A stretch of DNA of 64,000 nt from Schlegelella_A sp036263655 (GTDB taxonomy: Bacteria > Pseudomonadota > Gammaproteobacteria > Burkholderiales > Burkholderiaceae_C), in NCBI GenBank assembly GCA_036263655.1, contig DATAGP010000019.1, positions 62,001 through 126,000 on the forward strand, in the 5' to 3' direction. Numbering within the stretch: position 1 is the stretch's first letter; every line of letters starts with the position of its first letter. Position numbers and translations under genes: made by a program. Below, piece after piece: positions 24,765 to 33,058 of the stretch. The notes under the pieces were generated by a model. It had not been told where the DNA came from. It did no database searches and saw only the letters and a program-made list of their open reading frames with translations.

Positions 24765-25501
24765 CGGTTTTTTTCCTTCGCAAGTTGCCAGGCGGGTTTG
24801 CTCGCAAGCGTGCACTCACCTGCGGATGTTGTACGCTGCATCCAGACGAGACAGCGCTCGCTCGCCAAGTGCGGCACGGACAAGGGCTCGATCTCCACGT
24901 CGACAGCACCCGCCAGCTCCTCCACCTCCTGGTCCGGGCGCCGCCCTTTCATGGCCATCCACACCCCCCCTTCGTTGAGAAGCCGCTCGGTCGCTCTCAC
25001 GAGAGAGGACAACGATGCGAAGGCCCGTGCCGTGATCACGTCATAGTTGTCTTGCCGGATGTCTTCGATGCGGGCGTGGACGGCACGGACGTTAGCCAAC
25101 CGCAGTGCCGCCGCCGCCTGGGCAATGAAGGCCGCTTTTTTGCCGACGCTGTCGACGCATGTCACCTCGCTACCCGGCTCCATGACTGCCAGCACGAGGC
25201 CGGGCAACCCGGCTCCGCTGCCGACATCGAGGATCCGGTGGCGGCCCGGCGAGGCACGCTTCCGCCGCAGCGCCGGGACGACGGCAAGGCAGTCGAGGAG
25301 GTGATGGGAAACGACAGCCCGAGGCTCACGCACCGCCGTGAGGTTGTACGTGCGGTTCCACCGCAGCAGATGCTCGACATAGCCGAGGAGTGCCCCGACC
25401 TGGGAGGGATCGACCTCCAGATCGAGCAGTGCAGCTCCGTCGAGGAGCAAGGACCCGAGTTCGTCGCGATCGAACCCGACGGCGACAGCGCCGCGATTCA
25501 C
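24761..25501 (-). CDS. rsmG: RsmG (GidB), 16S rRNA m7G527 methyltransferase
   Basis: This SAM-dependent enzyme methylates N7 of G527 in 16S rRNA; its loss gives low-level streptomycin resistance. The 246 residues include YVEHLLRWNRTYNLTAVRE, the SAM motif ILDVGSGAGLPGLVLAV near 95 and VTCVDSVGKKAAFIAQAA. The start is GTG at 25501, which overlaps the mnmG stop (GTGA). The C-terminus overlaps the parA start, so mnmG, rsmG and parA are translationally linked. Confidence 0.96.
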   Translation of the reverse strand: MNRGAVAVGFDRDELGSLLLDGAALLDLEVDPSQVGALLGYVEHLLRWNRTYNLTAVREPRAVVSHHLLDCLAVVPALRRKRASPGRHRILDVGSGAGLPGLVLAVMEPGSEVTCVDSVGKKAAFIAQAAAALRLANVRAVHARIEDIRQDNYDVITARAFASLSSLVRATERLLNEGGVWMAMKGRRPDQEVEELAGAVDVEIEPLSVPHLASERCLVWMQRTTSAGECTLASKPAWQLAKEKNR

Positions 25502-27456
25502 TCGAGAACGCCGGGCATCTGACCCACTGCCGTCGTACGCAAGGATCGGTGCTTCTTCAAGTGCACCAGGAGCAAGGACACGGCGGCGGGGGTGATCCCC
25601 GGCAACCGGGCCGCGGCGCCTACGGTGGCGGGCCGGTGCTCGGCAAGAACCTGGCGCGCCTCGAACGACAGGGCGTGCACGCCGGCGTAGTCAAGCTCCG
25701 GCGGCAGCGGCACCGTGTCGGCGCGGGCCGAGCGCGCCACGTCCTCCGCCTGCTTTTCGATGTACCCCGCGTACCGCGTCGCCGTCTCGATCTGCTCGAT
25801 CGCCTGATCGGCCACGCTTCGGCCCAGCTCCGCCCTCACAGTTTCACGTGAAACGCCGAGTCCAGCGTCCGCCCACGCGACCACGTCGTCGAACCGGGTC
25901 CCGGGGCGGCGAAGCAACTCCAGCAAGCTGAAGTCGCGCGTCAGCTCGGGGCGCCCTTCGGTCGCTGCCGAGGGTCCGACGCGTGCTGTGGCCAGTCGGG
26001 CCGTTTCACGTGAAACCAGCGAGCACTTGCGCTGGAACGTGTCCCAACGAGCGTCGTCGATCAAGCCCAGCGTGCGTCCGACCGACGTCAGGCGGATGTC
26101 GGCGTTGTCCTCGCGAAGCTGCAGCCGGTACTCGGCGCGGCTCGTGAACATCCGGTACGGCTCCGTCACTCCCTTGCCCACCAAGTCGTCGACCAGCACT
26201 CCCAGGTACGCCTGGTCCCGGGAGAGCGACCAAGCCGGCTCTCCGCGTGCTGCCATGACGGCATTCACGCCCGCATAAAGGCCTTGAGCGGCGGCTTCTT
26301 CATAGCCGGTCGTCCCGTTGATCTGTCCTGCAAAAAAGAGCCCGGCGATCGCACGCGTCTCGAAGCTCGGCTTCAGCGCGCGCGGGTCGAAGTAGTCGTA
26401 CTCGATGGCGTACCCGGGGCGGACGACGTGTGCCTGCTCGAGTCCGGCGATCGAGTGCACGGCCTCCAGCTGCACGTCGAACGGCAGCGACGTCGAGATC
26501 CCGTTGGGATAGATCTCGTGCGTGTCCAGCCCCTCGGGCTCGAGGAAGATCTGGTGCGAGTCCTTCGACGCGAACCGATTCACCTTGTCCTCGATGCTCG
26601 GGCAGTACCGCGGCCCGACGCCGTCGATGCGCCCCGTGAACATGGGGCTGCGGGAGAAGCCCGATCGGATGATCTCGTGGGTGCGCGCGTTCGTCTGCGT
26701 GATCCAGCACGAGACCTGCCGCGGGTGCTGCGACGGGTCTCCGATGAAGCTGAAGACGGGAACGTCGAGTCCGCTCTGCCCCGCGCCGGCGCCGTCGCCG
26801 CGCTGCTCGACGAGCTTGCCGTAGTCGATCGAGCGCCCGTCGATGCGCGGCGGTGTGCCGGTCTTGAGGCGCCCCTGCGGGAGCTTCAACTCTTTCAGGC
26901 AGGCCGACAGCGTGCGTGCCGGCGCATCGCCAGCGCGACCGCCGGGGTGACTCTCCAGCCCGACGTGGATGCGGCCGTCGAGGAAGGTGCCGGCGGTGAG
27001 GACCACGGAGCGGGCACAGAAGCGAACGCCCACTTGCGTGGAAACGCCTGTGACCCGGTCGCCCTGAACCAGCAGGTCCTCGCACGAGCCTTGGAACAGG
27101 GACAGGTTCGGCTGGTTTTCCAGCCGGCGGCGGATCGCCGCCCGGTAGAGCACGCGGTCGGCCTGCGCCCGGGTGGCCCGAACGGCGGGGCCCTTCGACC
27201 CATTCAGGACTCGAAAGTGAATGCCCGCCTCATCGGCGGCCGCGGCCATCGCGCCGCCGAGCGCGTCGATCTCCTTGACCAGATGCCCCTTGCCGATGCC
27301 GCCGATCGAGGGGTTGCAGCTCATCTGCCCGAGCGTCTCGATCGAATGCGTCAGCAGCAGCGTTGACGCGCCCATCCGCGCGGCGGCGAGCGCAGCCTCG
27401 GTGCCGGCGTGGCCGCCGCCGACGACGATGACGTCGAAATCCCGCGCGAAGTTCAT
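25498..27456 (-). CDS. mnmG: MnmG (GidA), tRNA uridine-34 carboxymethylaminomethyl modification enzyme
   Basis: With MnmE this FAD enzyme installs cmnm5U at the wobble position of several tRNAs. The 652 residues start FDVIVVGGGHAGTEAALAAARMG, the dinucleotide-binding fold. SCNPSIGGIGKGHLVKEIDALGG, GTFLDGRIHVG, GTPPRIDGRSID and GYEYDYFDPR-type motifs follow, and the C-terminal helical domain is complete. The coding sequence carries two 14-bp parS cores that encode VSRET in both places. A TACAAT box lies 22 nt upstream of the ATG. Confidence 0.98.
   Translation of the reverse strand: MNFARDFDVIVVGGGHAGTEAALAAARMGASTLLLTHSIETLGQMSCNPSIGGIGKGHLVKEIDALGGAMAAAADEAGIHFRVLNGSKGPAVRATRAQADRVLYRAAIRRRLENQPNLSLFQGSCEDLLVQGDRVTGVSTQVGVRFCARSVVLTAGTFLDGRIHVGLESHPGGRAGDAPARTLSACLKELKLPQGRLKTGTPPRIDGRSIDYGKLVEQRGDGAGAGQSGLDVPVFSFIGDPSQHPRQVSCWITQTNARTHEIIRSGFSRSPMFTGRIDGVGPRYCPSIEDKVNRFASKDSHQIFLEPEGLDTHEIYPNGISTSLPFDVQLEAVHSIAGLEQAHVVRPGYAIEYDYFDPRALKPSFETRAIAGLFFAGQINGTTGYEEAAAQGLYAGVNAVMAARGEPAWSLSRDQAYLGVLVDDLVGKGVTEPYRMFTSRAEYRLQLREDNADIRLTSVGRTLGLIDDARWDTFQRKCSLVSRETARLATARVGPSAATEGRPELTRDFSLLELLRRPGTRFDDVVAWADAGLGVSRETVRAELGRSVADQAIEQIETATRYAGYIEKQAEDVARSARADTVPLPPELDYAGVHALSFEARQVLAEHRPATVGAAARLPGITPAAVSLLLVHLKKHRSLRTTAVGQMPGVLE
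25841..25854. promoter_or_regulatory. parS centromere site 1 (inside mnmG)
   Basis: The sequence is the perfect palindrome GTTTCACGTGAAAC, which matches 14 of the 16 positions of the near-universal parS consensus TGTTTCACGTGAAACA. It lies within the mnmG reading frame and within 4-5 kb of parA and parB, where ParB sites are expected. Confidence 0.9.
26003..26016. promoter_or_regulatory. parS centromere site 2 (inside mnmG)
   Basis: This is a second copy of the perfect GTTTCACGTGAAAC palindrome, 162 bp from the first and also in the mnmG frame. Paired, closely spaced parS sites increase ParB loading in other bacteria. Confidence 0.9.
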
Positions 27457-27477
27457 GGCTGCCCCAGGGAACCCGCG

Positions 27478-27483
27478 ATTGTA
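27478..27483 (-). promoter_or_regulatory. Candidate -10 for the mnmG-rsmG-parA operon
   Basis: Read on the minus strand the box is TACAAT preceded by a run of six A residues, 22 nt upstream of the mnmG ATG. The -35 region is not clear. It lies between the end of the upstream GNAT gene and mnmG, so it would separate the two transcription units. Confidence 0.45.
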
Positions 27484-27504
27484 TTTTTTCCGCCTCGCAG
27501 CGTC

Positions 27505-28002
27505 TCAGGGCACGCGGCCGGTGCGCAGCATCTCGACGTGCGGGATCCCGTCCTCGACGTAAGGCTCGCCCGCCACGACGAACCCGAAGCCGGCATAGAA
27601 GCACTCCAGCCGGCTCTGCGCGCCGATGCGGATCGAGTGGCCGGGCCACACCGCCTGCGCTTGCGCGAGGGCGCGTGCGACGAGTTCCCGGCCCAGCCCT
27701 TGCCCGCGCGCCGAGGCGGCGGTCAGCACCCGGCCGATCGATGGCTCGGCGTACTTGATGCCGGGGTCGAGGACGCGGGCGTAGGCGGCGGGCTCGCGCT
27801 GCGTGGACGACCAGGCGGCGAGATGAAACGCCGCCTCGTCGTATTCGTCCGCATCGACGAACGCACACGCCTGCTCGACCACGAACACCTGCTGGCGGGC
27901 GCGATGGATCCCCTGCAGCTCGTGGACGTCGACCGCGTCGAAGCGGCACCAGCGCCAGACGAGGCCGGGCAACGCGATGCCCGGCAAGGCCGACTTGCTC
28001 AA
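27505..28002 (-). CDS. GNAT family N-acetyltransferase, ElaA type
   Basis: This 165-residue acetyltransferase shows the ElaA pattern: ELQGIHRARQQVFVVEQACAFVDADEYDE near 30-58, then the acetyl-CoA loop SARGQGLGRELVARALA near 100 and ECFYAGFGFVVAGEPYVEDGIPH at the C-terminus. The substrate is unknown. The chosen start is TTG at 28002, because it overlaps the stop of the ABC permease by 4 nt (TTGA), matching the ATGA junctions of the rest of the operon. It is the last gene of that chain. Confidence 0.88.
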   Translation of the reverse strand: MSKSALPGIALPGLVWRWCRFDAVDVHELQGIHRARQQVFVVEQACAFVDADEYDEAAFHLAAWSSTQREPAAYARVLDPGIKYAEPSIGRVLTAASARGQGLGRELVARALAQAQAVWPGHSIRIGAQSRLECFYAGFGFVVAGEPYVEDGIPHVEMLRTGRVP

Positions 28003-29174
28003 CGAAGCGCCGCGTGACGAAGCGTCCGCGCCACGTAGCCGACCGCCAGCGCCGCGAGCACCGCACAGACTGCCAGCGGAATCGCCACGTCGGCCGGCCC
28101 GAGGCCCTCGCCCTTGAGCACCCGCGTCATCAGCGTCGTCTGGGCCAGCGCCGGCATCCACAGGCTCCACGGCGACTCGCTGCCCAGGTTGAAGATGTTC
28201 ACCAGCGGCATCAGCGACACGAGCAGGACGACGATGGTGGCACTCGCCTGCGCTTCTTTGAAGGTGCGGCAGCGGATCGCCACCGCCATCAGCACCGCCG
28301 ACAGGGCGGCCGCGAGGGGCAGCAGGACGACCAGGAAAAGCAGCGCCTCGCGCGGCCCGTACTGGAACATGGCCGCGAGCGTGTCGCTCCGCAGCACCCA
28401 CTGCCCGGGCAGGAAGCTGAAGCTGCTGAGCACCGCGATCAGCATGCTGACGCAGGCGACGGCTCCCCACTTGCCCGCGACGAGGGCCCAGCGCTCGGCG
28501 GGGTTCATCAGGAGCGGCTCGAGCGAGCCGCGCTCGCGCTCCCCGGCCGTCGTATCGAGCGCCGCGTTGAGGGCGCCGTAGAGCACGGCCATCAGCACGA
28601 AGAAGGGCAGCATGCCGGTGATGCGGGTGGCGCGAGTTTGCGTGCTGGCGAGGTCGCGGGCCTCGACCTCCATCGGCTCGAGGAGCTGGATCGAGACGCC
28701 GCGCAGCGCCAGGCTCAGCACCGCGCGCTCGCGGCTGAAGCCGCCGAGCAGTCGCTCGACGCGGGCCGCGCCCGACTCCGACCGCTGGTTGGCGCTGTCG
28801 GAGACGATCTCGACGACCGGCACGTCGCCGCGCACGAGGGCGGTCTCGAAGTCCGCCGGGACGACCACGACGGGGTCAGTGAAGGTGGCCTTGCGCAGGC
28901 GCGACACGTAGTCGGCGGGCGCCTCCTTCACCGTGTAGGTCTGCCGCTCGAGGTAGTTGCGCAGGGTCGGGGCGGACGCCAGTCCGGCGACATAGACCTC
29001 GCGCTGCTCGGCCCGCGACTCCAGCGAGGCGACGAGCGACGAGATGGCGACCAGCACCAGCGGGCCGAGCAGCACCGACGACACGAGCACCATGACGAGC
29101 GTCCGGCGATCGCGCAGCGCGTCGACGAGCTCCTTGCGCAGCACGGTCGCGACCGTGCGGCCCCAGCCCGTCAT
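27999..29174 (-). CDS. ABC transporter permease, NatB type (ABC-2 family)
   Basis: This 391-residue membrane protein begins with a cytoplasmic ELVDALRDRRTLVMVL helix entering the first membrane segment. A large extracytoplasmic domain of about 150 residues follows. Five or six further membrane segments (from MLPFFVLMAVLYGALNAALD onward) end the protein. The conserved DTTAGERERGSLEPLLMNP loop is characteristic of NatB-like exporters. B. subtilis NatAB extrudes Na+; other members move peptides or lipids, so the substrate is open. It overlaps natA-like and GNAT genes by 4 nt each. Confidence 0.92.
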   Translation of the reverse strand: MTGWGRTVATVLRKELVDALRDRRTLVMVLVSSVLLGPLVLVAISSLVASLESRAEQREVYVAGLASAPTLRNYLERQTYTVKEAPADYVSRLRKATFTDPVVVVPADFETALVRGDVPVVEIVSDSANQRSESGAARVERLLGGFSRERAVLSLALRGVSIQLLEPMEVEARDLASTQTRATRITGMLPFFVLMAVLYGALNAALDTTAGERERGSLEPLLMNPAERWALVAGKWGAVACVSMLIAVLSSFSFLPGQWVLRSDTLAAMFQYGPREALLFLVVLLPLAAALSAVLMAVAIRCRTFKEAQASATIVVLLVSLMPLVNIFNLGSESPWSLWMPALAQTTLMTRVLKGEGLGPADVAIPLAVCAVLAALAVGYVARTLRHAALR

Positions 29175-30004
29175 CGCACGGCCTCCGCGTCGTCGCCAGC
29201 CTCGAACGCGAGCCTGACGAAGGCCTCCTCGAAGTCGCGCTCGCCGGTCGTGTCGAGGAGCTCGGCGACGGTGCCGGTGGCGACGGTGCGGCCCTGCGCG
29301 ACGACCACGACGCTGTCGCAGAGGCGCTCCACCTCCTGCATGATGTGCGTCGAGAAGACGATGCACTTGGAGCCGCCGGCCGGCGTGCGCAGCCAGCGCA
29401 GGCTCTCGCGCAGGGCGCGGGTGGCGAGCACGTCCAGCCCGTTGGTGGGCTCGTCGAGGACGATGTTCGGCGGGTCGTGCACGAGGGCGCGCGCCAGTGC
29501 CGTCTTCATGCGCTCGCCCTGGCTGAAGCCCTCGGTGCGGCGGTCGAGCAGCGCCGCCATGTCGAACATCCTGGCCAGCTCCGCGGCCCGCGCGTCGGCG
29601 GCGTCGCGCGCCATGCCCTGCAGGGCGCCGTAGTAGACGATGTTCTCGCGCGCCGTGAGGCGCGGGTAGAGGCCACGCGCGTCCGAGAGCATGCCGATGC
29701 GGGCGAGGACCCGGCGCGGCTCGGTCGCCACATCGATGCCGTCGACGTGCAGGGTGCCCGCATCCGGCGTGATCAGGGCCGCGAGCATGCGCAGCGTCGT
29801 CGTCTTGCCGGCCCCGTTGGGACCGAGCAGGCCCGTGATGTGCGCGCCCGGCGCGCTGAAGCTGACGTCGCGCACGGCGTGCACGACGCCGCTGTCCATG
29901 CCGTCGCTGCCGCCGCGCCGCCGCCGCGGCAGGGGCAGGCCGAGACCTCGCGCTTTCGCGCGAGGCGCAGCGAAGCGCTTCGCCAGGCCGCGGACTTCGA
30001 TCAT
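29171..30004 (-). CDS. ABC transporter ATP-binding protein, NatA type
   Basis: This 277-residue ATPase pairs with the downstream permease. Walker A is GLLGPNGAGKTTTLRML near 60-75, the signature motif is GFSQGERMKTALARAL and Walker B is NIVLDEPTNGLD, with STHIMQEVERLCD as the H-loop. An insertion of basic residues (PLPRRRRGGSDG) near residue 25 is unusual for the family. It overlaps the hydrolase upstream and the permease downstream by 4 nt each. Confidence 0.94.
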   Translation of the reverse strand: MIEVRGLAKRFAAPRAKARGLGLPLPRRRRGGSDGMDSGVVHAVRDVSFSAPGAHITGLLGPNGAGKTTTLRMLAALITPDAGTLHVDGIDVATEPRRVLARIGMLSDARGLYPRLTARENIVYYGALQGMARDAADARAAELARMFDMAALLDRRTEGFSQGERMKTALARALVHDPPNIVLDEPTNGLDVLATRALRESLRWLRTPAGGSKCIVFSTHIMQEVERLCDSVVVVAQGRTVATGTVAELLDTTGERDFEEAFVRLAFEAGDDAEAVR

Positions 30005-31620
30005 CGCCGTGCCGCCGCGGCAGCGGACGCGCCATGTTGGGCCGATACCGCCGATGCCGCCATCGCCGCAGCGGCCGCCACCGCCGAGGCGCCCGGCGCC
30101 GCCGGCGAGGCGGCGCCCACCGGCAGGAAGGCCAGCGGGCGCGGCACGGCGGCGGCGCAGCCCGCGTCCACCGCAAGGGCCTGTGCAGGCGTGCCGGCAT
30201 CGATGAAGCGGAACACCACGTCGCGCATGCAGCCGATGCCCATCACGCCATGGCCGGCATGGGCGACCACGACATGGCGGGCCAGCGGCCCCAGCGCGCG
30301 GGTAACGCGCTCGCCGTGCCGCGGCGGCGTCGCCGGGTCGATTCCGCCGCTGAGCACGAGGACCGGCACGGCGCTCGGGTGCAGCGTGTAGAACTCGGCG
30401 GGCACGGCGCCGCGCGGCCAGGCCGCGCACAGCCGTTCGTACAGCGCCGCGAACTGGGTGCCGAACTGCGCGCCGGGCTTGTCGGTGGCGCCGGCCAGCC
30501 GCGGTGCGTCCTCCGCGCACACCACCGACAGGTGCATCCCGGCGGCGATCCGCGTCGGCTTGCGCGACACGAAGGTCGCCGTCAGGCCGACCAGGCCCGA
30601 GAGCTCGCCGCGCGAGGCGTCGTCGAGCGCGCGCGGCAGCGCCGAGGCCAGGGTGGGCGAATACAGCGCGCTGCGCACCGCGCCGAGGACCATGTCGCGC
30701 GTCAGCTGGAACGTTTCCTCCTTGCCGCTGAGCGCATGCGCGGCCCGGGCCGGGCGCGGCAAGGACGCGAGCAAGGCATCGACGCGCTGGCGCAGGTCGG
30801 GGTGGCTGCGCGCACAGCCCGTCTCCCTCGCACACGCCGCGAGCAGGCCGTCCAGCGCCTGCTGGTTGTCCGTGGAGAAGCTCGCCGGCAGCACCATGTC
30901 GGCGGGGGCTGCGCCGTCGAGCACCATCCGCCGGACGGCGCCGGGGAACTGGCGCTGGTACTCCAGCGCCACGCGCGTTCCGTAGGAAAAGGAGACGATG
31001 TTGATGCGCTCGGCGCCGAGCGCCCGGCGCACCGCGTCGAGGTCCTGTGCCGCGATCGGCGTCGTGAAGAAGCCGAGATCGCTCTCGGCGCGAACGTACG
31101 GCAGCGTCTGCAGCTGCGCCTTGCATCGGACGGCGAGCTTGACCTGCCGCTCCGGATCCGCCTGCTCGGCGAGGGACTCGTGCTCCGGCTCCTGACAGGC
31201 GAGGGGCGCCGAGCCGCCGGTCCCCCGCTGGTCGACGAAGACGATGTCGCGGCGGTTGTTGAGGCGCGCGAACAGCGGCATGACCGCGGAGGCCAGGGCG
31301 ACGGCGCTCTGGCCCGGGCCGCCGGCGATCAGGAACACGGGGTCGGCGAGCTTGCGCCGCGCCATCGCCGGGACGACGACGTAGCGGAGGTGGATGCGGC
31401 TGCGCTCCGGCCGTGCCGGGTCGAGCGGCCGCGGCAGGCTTGCGCAGAGGACGCCGTTGCGGATGCCCGCGACATGACAGTCGCGCAGCGCCGGCGCCGG
31501 ATCGGCAGCGAAGGCGCCGGCGTGCAGCCAGGTGGCCCCCGCCATGCTCGCCGCGATCGCCGCCGCGGCGCCTGCGACGCCCGCGCGCGCCCCCCTGCGG
31601 CGAAGAGGCCGCGAGGTCAT
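30001..31620 (-). CDS. Exported alpha/beta hydrolase with TAP-like C-terminal domain
   Basis: This 539-residue protein has a signal sequence (RRRGARAGVAGAAAAIAASM...AFA). It then has the oxyanion region FLIAGGPGQSAV, VFVDQRGTGGSAPLAC, the nucleophile elbow SFSYGTR and a C-terminal segment resembling TAP (Streptomyces tripeptidyl aminopeptidase)-like domains. The acid and base appear in SGGIDPATPPRHGE and HAGHGV. Cysteines in the lid could form disulfides outside the cytoplasm. Family members release short peptides or hydrolyse esters. The C-terminal tail is very Ala-rich. It lies between a glutaredoxin-like gene and the NatAB-type exporter with 4-nt overlaps on both sides. Confidence 0.88.
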   Translation of the reverse strand: MTSRPLRRRGARAGVAGAAAAIAASMAGATWLHAGAFAADPAPALRDCHVAGIRNGVLCASLPRPLDPARPERSRIHLRYVVVPAMARRKLADPVFLIAGGPGQSAVALASAVMPLFARLNNRRDIVFVDQRGTGGSAPLACQEPEHESLAEQADPERQVKLAVRCKAQLQTLPYVRAESDLGFFTTPIAAQDLDAVRRALGAERINIVSFSYGTRVALEYQRQFPGAVRRMVLDGAAPADMVLPASFSTDNQQALDGLLAACARETGCARSHPDLRQRVDALLASLPRPARAAHALSGKEETFQLTRDMVLGAVRSALYSPTLASALPRALDDASRGELSGLVGLTATFVSRKPTRIAAGMHLSVVCAEDAPRLAGATDKPGAQFGTQFAALYERLCAAWPRGAVPAEFYTLHPSAVPVLVLSGGIDPATPPRHGERVTRALGPLARHVVVAHAGHGVMGIGCMRDVVFRFIDAGTPAQALAVDAGCAAAVPRPLAFLPVGAASPAAPGASAVAAAAAMAASAVSAQHGASAAAAARR

Positions 31621-31985
31621 TCGCCGAGCGCGCGCTTCAGCTCGCCGCTGTCGATCATGCGGGCGAGCTCCTGCCCGCCGCCGATCAGCGTGCCCTTGAC
31701 GAACACCATCGGGAACGTGGGCCAGCCGGTCCACATCTTCAGCGCATTGCGCCGGCGCCACTGGCTGAAGTAGCTGCCGTACTCCAGGTAGTGGTAGCCG
31801 ACGCCGGCGCCGTCGAGCGCCTGGCGCGCCTTGCGCACCACCGGGTTGCCGGCCATGCCGACCACCAGCACCGGGTTGGAAACCGACGCCGCCTGGACGT
31901 TGTGGACGATGTCGGCGTGAAGGTTGGCGACCCGGTCGCGGATGGCCGGATGCAGGCGCGCTTCTTCGAGGATCGTCCGGGGCAT
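31617..31985 (-). CDS. Glutaredoxin-fold protein lacking all cysteines
   Basis: This 122-residue protein keeps the glutaredoxin layout. The strand VLVVGMAG leads into an active-site loop, the cis-Pro motif WPTFPMVFVKG is present, and the GSH-binding GGGQEL follows. The redox-active CPYC position reads NPVV, and the protein has no cysteine at all, so thiol-disulfide chemistry is impossible. It may be a structural or glutathione-binding module. It is the first gene of the 4-nt-overlap chain (hydrolase, NatA, NatB, GNAT) and starts 53 nt after the pirin stop. Confidence 0.8.
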   Translation of the reverse strand: MPRTILEEARLHPAIRDRVANLHADIVHNVQAASVSNPVLVVGMAGNPVVRKARQALDGAGVGYHYLEYGSYFSQWRRRNALKMWTGWPTFPMVFVKGTLIGGGQELARMIDSGELKRALGE

Positions 31986-32038
31986 GGCGTGGGGCGGGAA
32001 TGGCGGAGCGCACCATACCACCGCCCCCGCGGCGGGGC

Positions 32039-32920
32039 TCAGGCGGCGAGCTTGCCGCGCTGATAGTCGGAGAAGGCCTGCTCCAGCTCGGCCCGCGTGT
32101 TCATCACGAACGGACCGTACTGCGCGATCGGCTCGCCCAGCGGCCGGCCGGCGACGAGGAGGACCCGCCCCGGGCCGGCGGCAGCCGCCGGCACCGCCAG
32201 GCGAACGCCGTCGGAGGCCGGGTCGTTGCGCAGGATGGCCATGCGCTCGGACTCGATCGCCTCCCCATCGCCGACCTGGACCGGGACGCCGCCGAACACG
32301 TAGGCGAAGGCGTTGTGGCCCGCCGGCAGCTCGGCGTCGAAGGCACTGCCCGGAGGCAAGGTGAGGTCGAGGACGATCGGCTCGGTGCGCGGCCGCGTCA
32401 CGGCACCCGCGGTCCCGTGGCTGCTGCCGGCGATGACGCGGACGCGCACGCGCGCATCCGTCGTGTATTCGGGAACCGCCGCCGGGACGATGTCCCGATA
32501 GGCCGGCGCCGTCATCTTGTCGGCGGCGGCGAGGTTGACCCAGAGCTGGAAGCCGGCCATGCGACCCTCGGTCTGCTCCGGCATCTCGGAGTGGATGATG
32601 CCGCGGCCGGCCGTCATCCACTGCACGCTGCCGGGCTCGAGCAGGCCGACGTTGCCGACGCTGTCGCGGTGGCGCATGCGCCCCTCGAGCATGATGGTGA
32701 CGGTCTCGAAGCCGCGGTGCGGGTGATCGGGGAAGCCGCCGATGTAGTCGCTGGCGGCGTCGCTGCCGAAGGCGTCGAGCATCAGGAAGGGGTCGAGTCG
32801 CTGCTGCAGCGGCTGCGTCAGGACGCGCGTCAGCTTGACGCCGTCGCCGTCGGATGCGGCCTGGCCGCGGACCACGCGCTCGACCGAGCGCGAACGAAAG
32901 GAGGTGGCGGTGGTGTTCAT
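32039..32920 (-). CDS. Pirin family protein
   Basis: This 293-residue bicupin has the pirin metal site HPHRGFETVTIMLEG near residues 65-80 and GIIHSEMPEQ near 117. The C-terminal cupin ends in GRPLGEPIAQYGPFVMNT, a strong pirin signature. Bacterial pirins include quercetin 2,3-dioxygenases and regulators of central metabolism; the role here is unknown. A TATATT box ends 6 nt before the ATG and there is no Shine-Dalgarno, so its mRNA may be leaderless. The glutaredoxin-like gene follows 53 nt downstream. Confidence 0.94.
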   Translation of the reverse strand: MNTTATSFRSRSVERVVRGQAASDGDGVKLTRVLTQPLQQRLDPFLMLDAFGSDAASDYIGGFPDHPHRGFETVTIMLEGRMRHRDSVGNVGLLEPGSVQWMTAGRGIIHSEMPEQTEGRMAGFQLWVNLAAADKMTAPAYRDIVPAAVPEYTTDARVRVRVIAGSSHGTAGAVTRPRTEPIVLDLTLPPGSAFDAELPAGHNAFAYVFGGVPVQVGDGEAIESERMAILRNDPASDGVRLAVPAAAAGPGRVLLVAGRPLGEPIAQYGPFVMNTRAELEQAFSDYQRGKLAA

Positions 32921-32926
32921 GCGTCC

Positions 32927-32932
32927 AATATA
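32927..32932 (-). promoter_or_regulatory. Candidate -10 for pirin, implying a leaderless mRNA
   Basis: On the minus strand the box reads TATATT followed by GGACGC and the ATG at 32920. The 6-nt spacing puts the transcription start at the first base of the coding sequence. A -35 is not evident. Confidence 0.5.
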
Positions 32933-33058
32933 GGCACGGCCGCCGCTTTCGATACGGCGACGGCTTTGCACGCTGCGTTCAACGGCGGCGAACGAAGCGG
33001 CCGGCGAGATCGCCGCCCCTGCGGTGTAATGTCCGTCCCCCTTTTCTTCAAGGCACGC

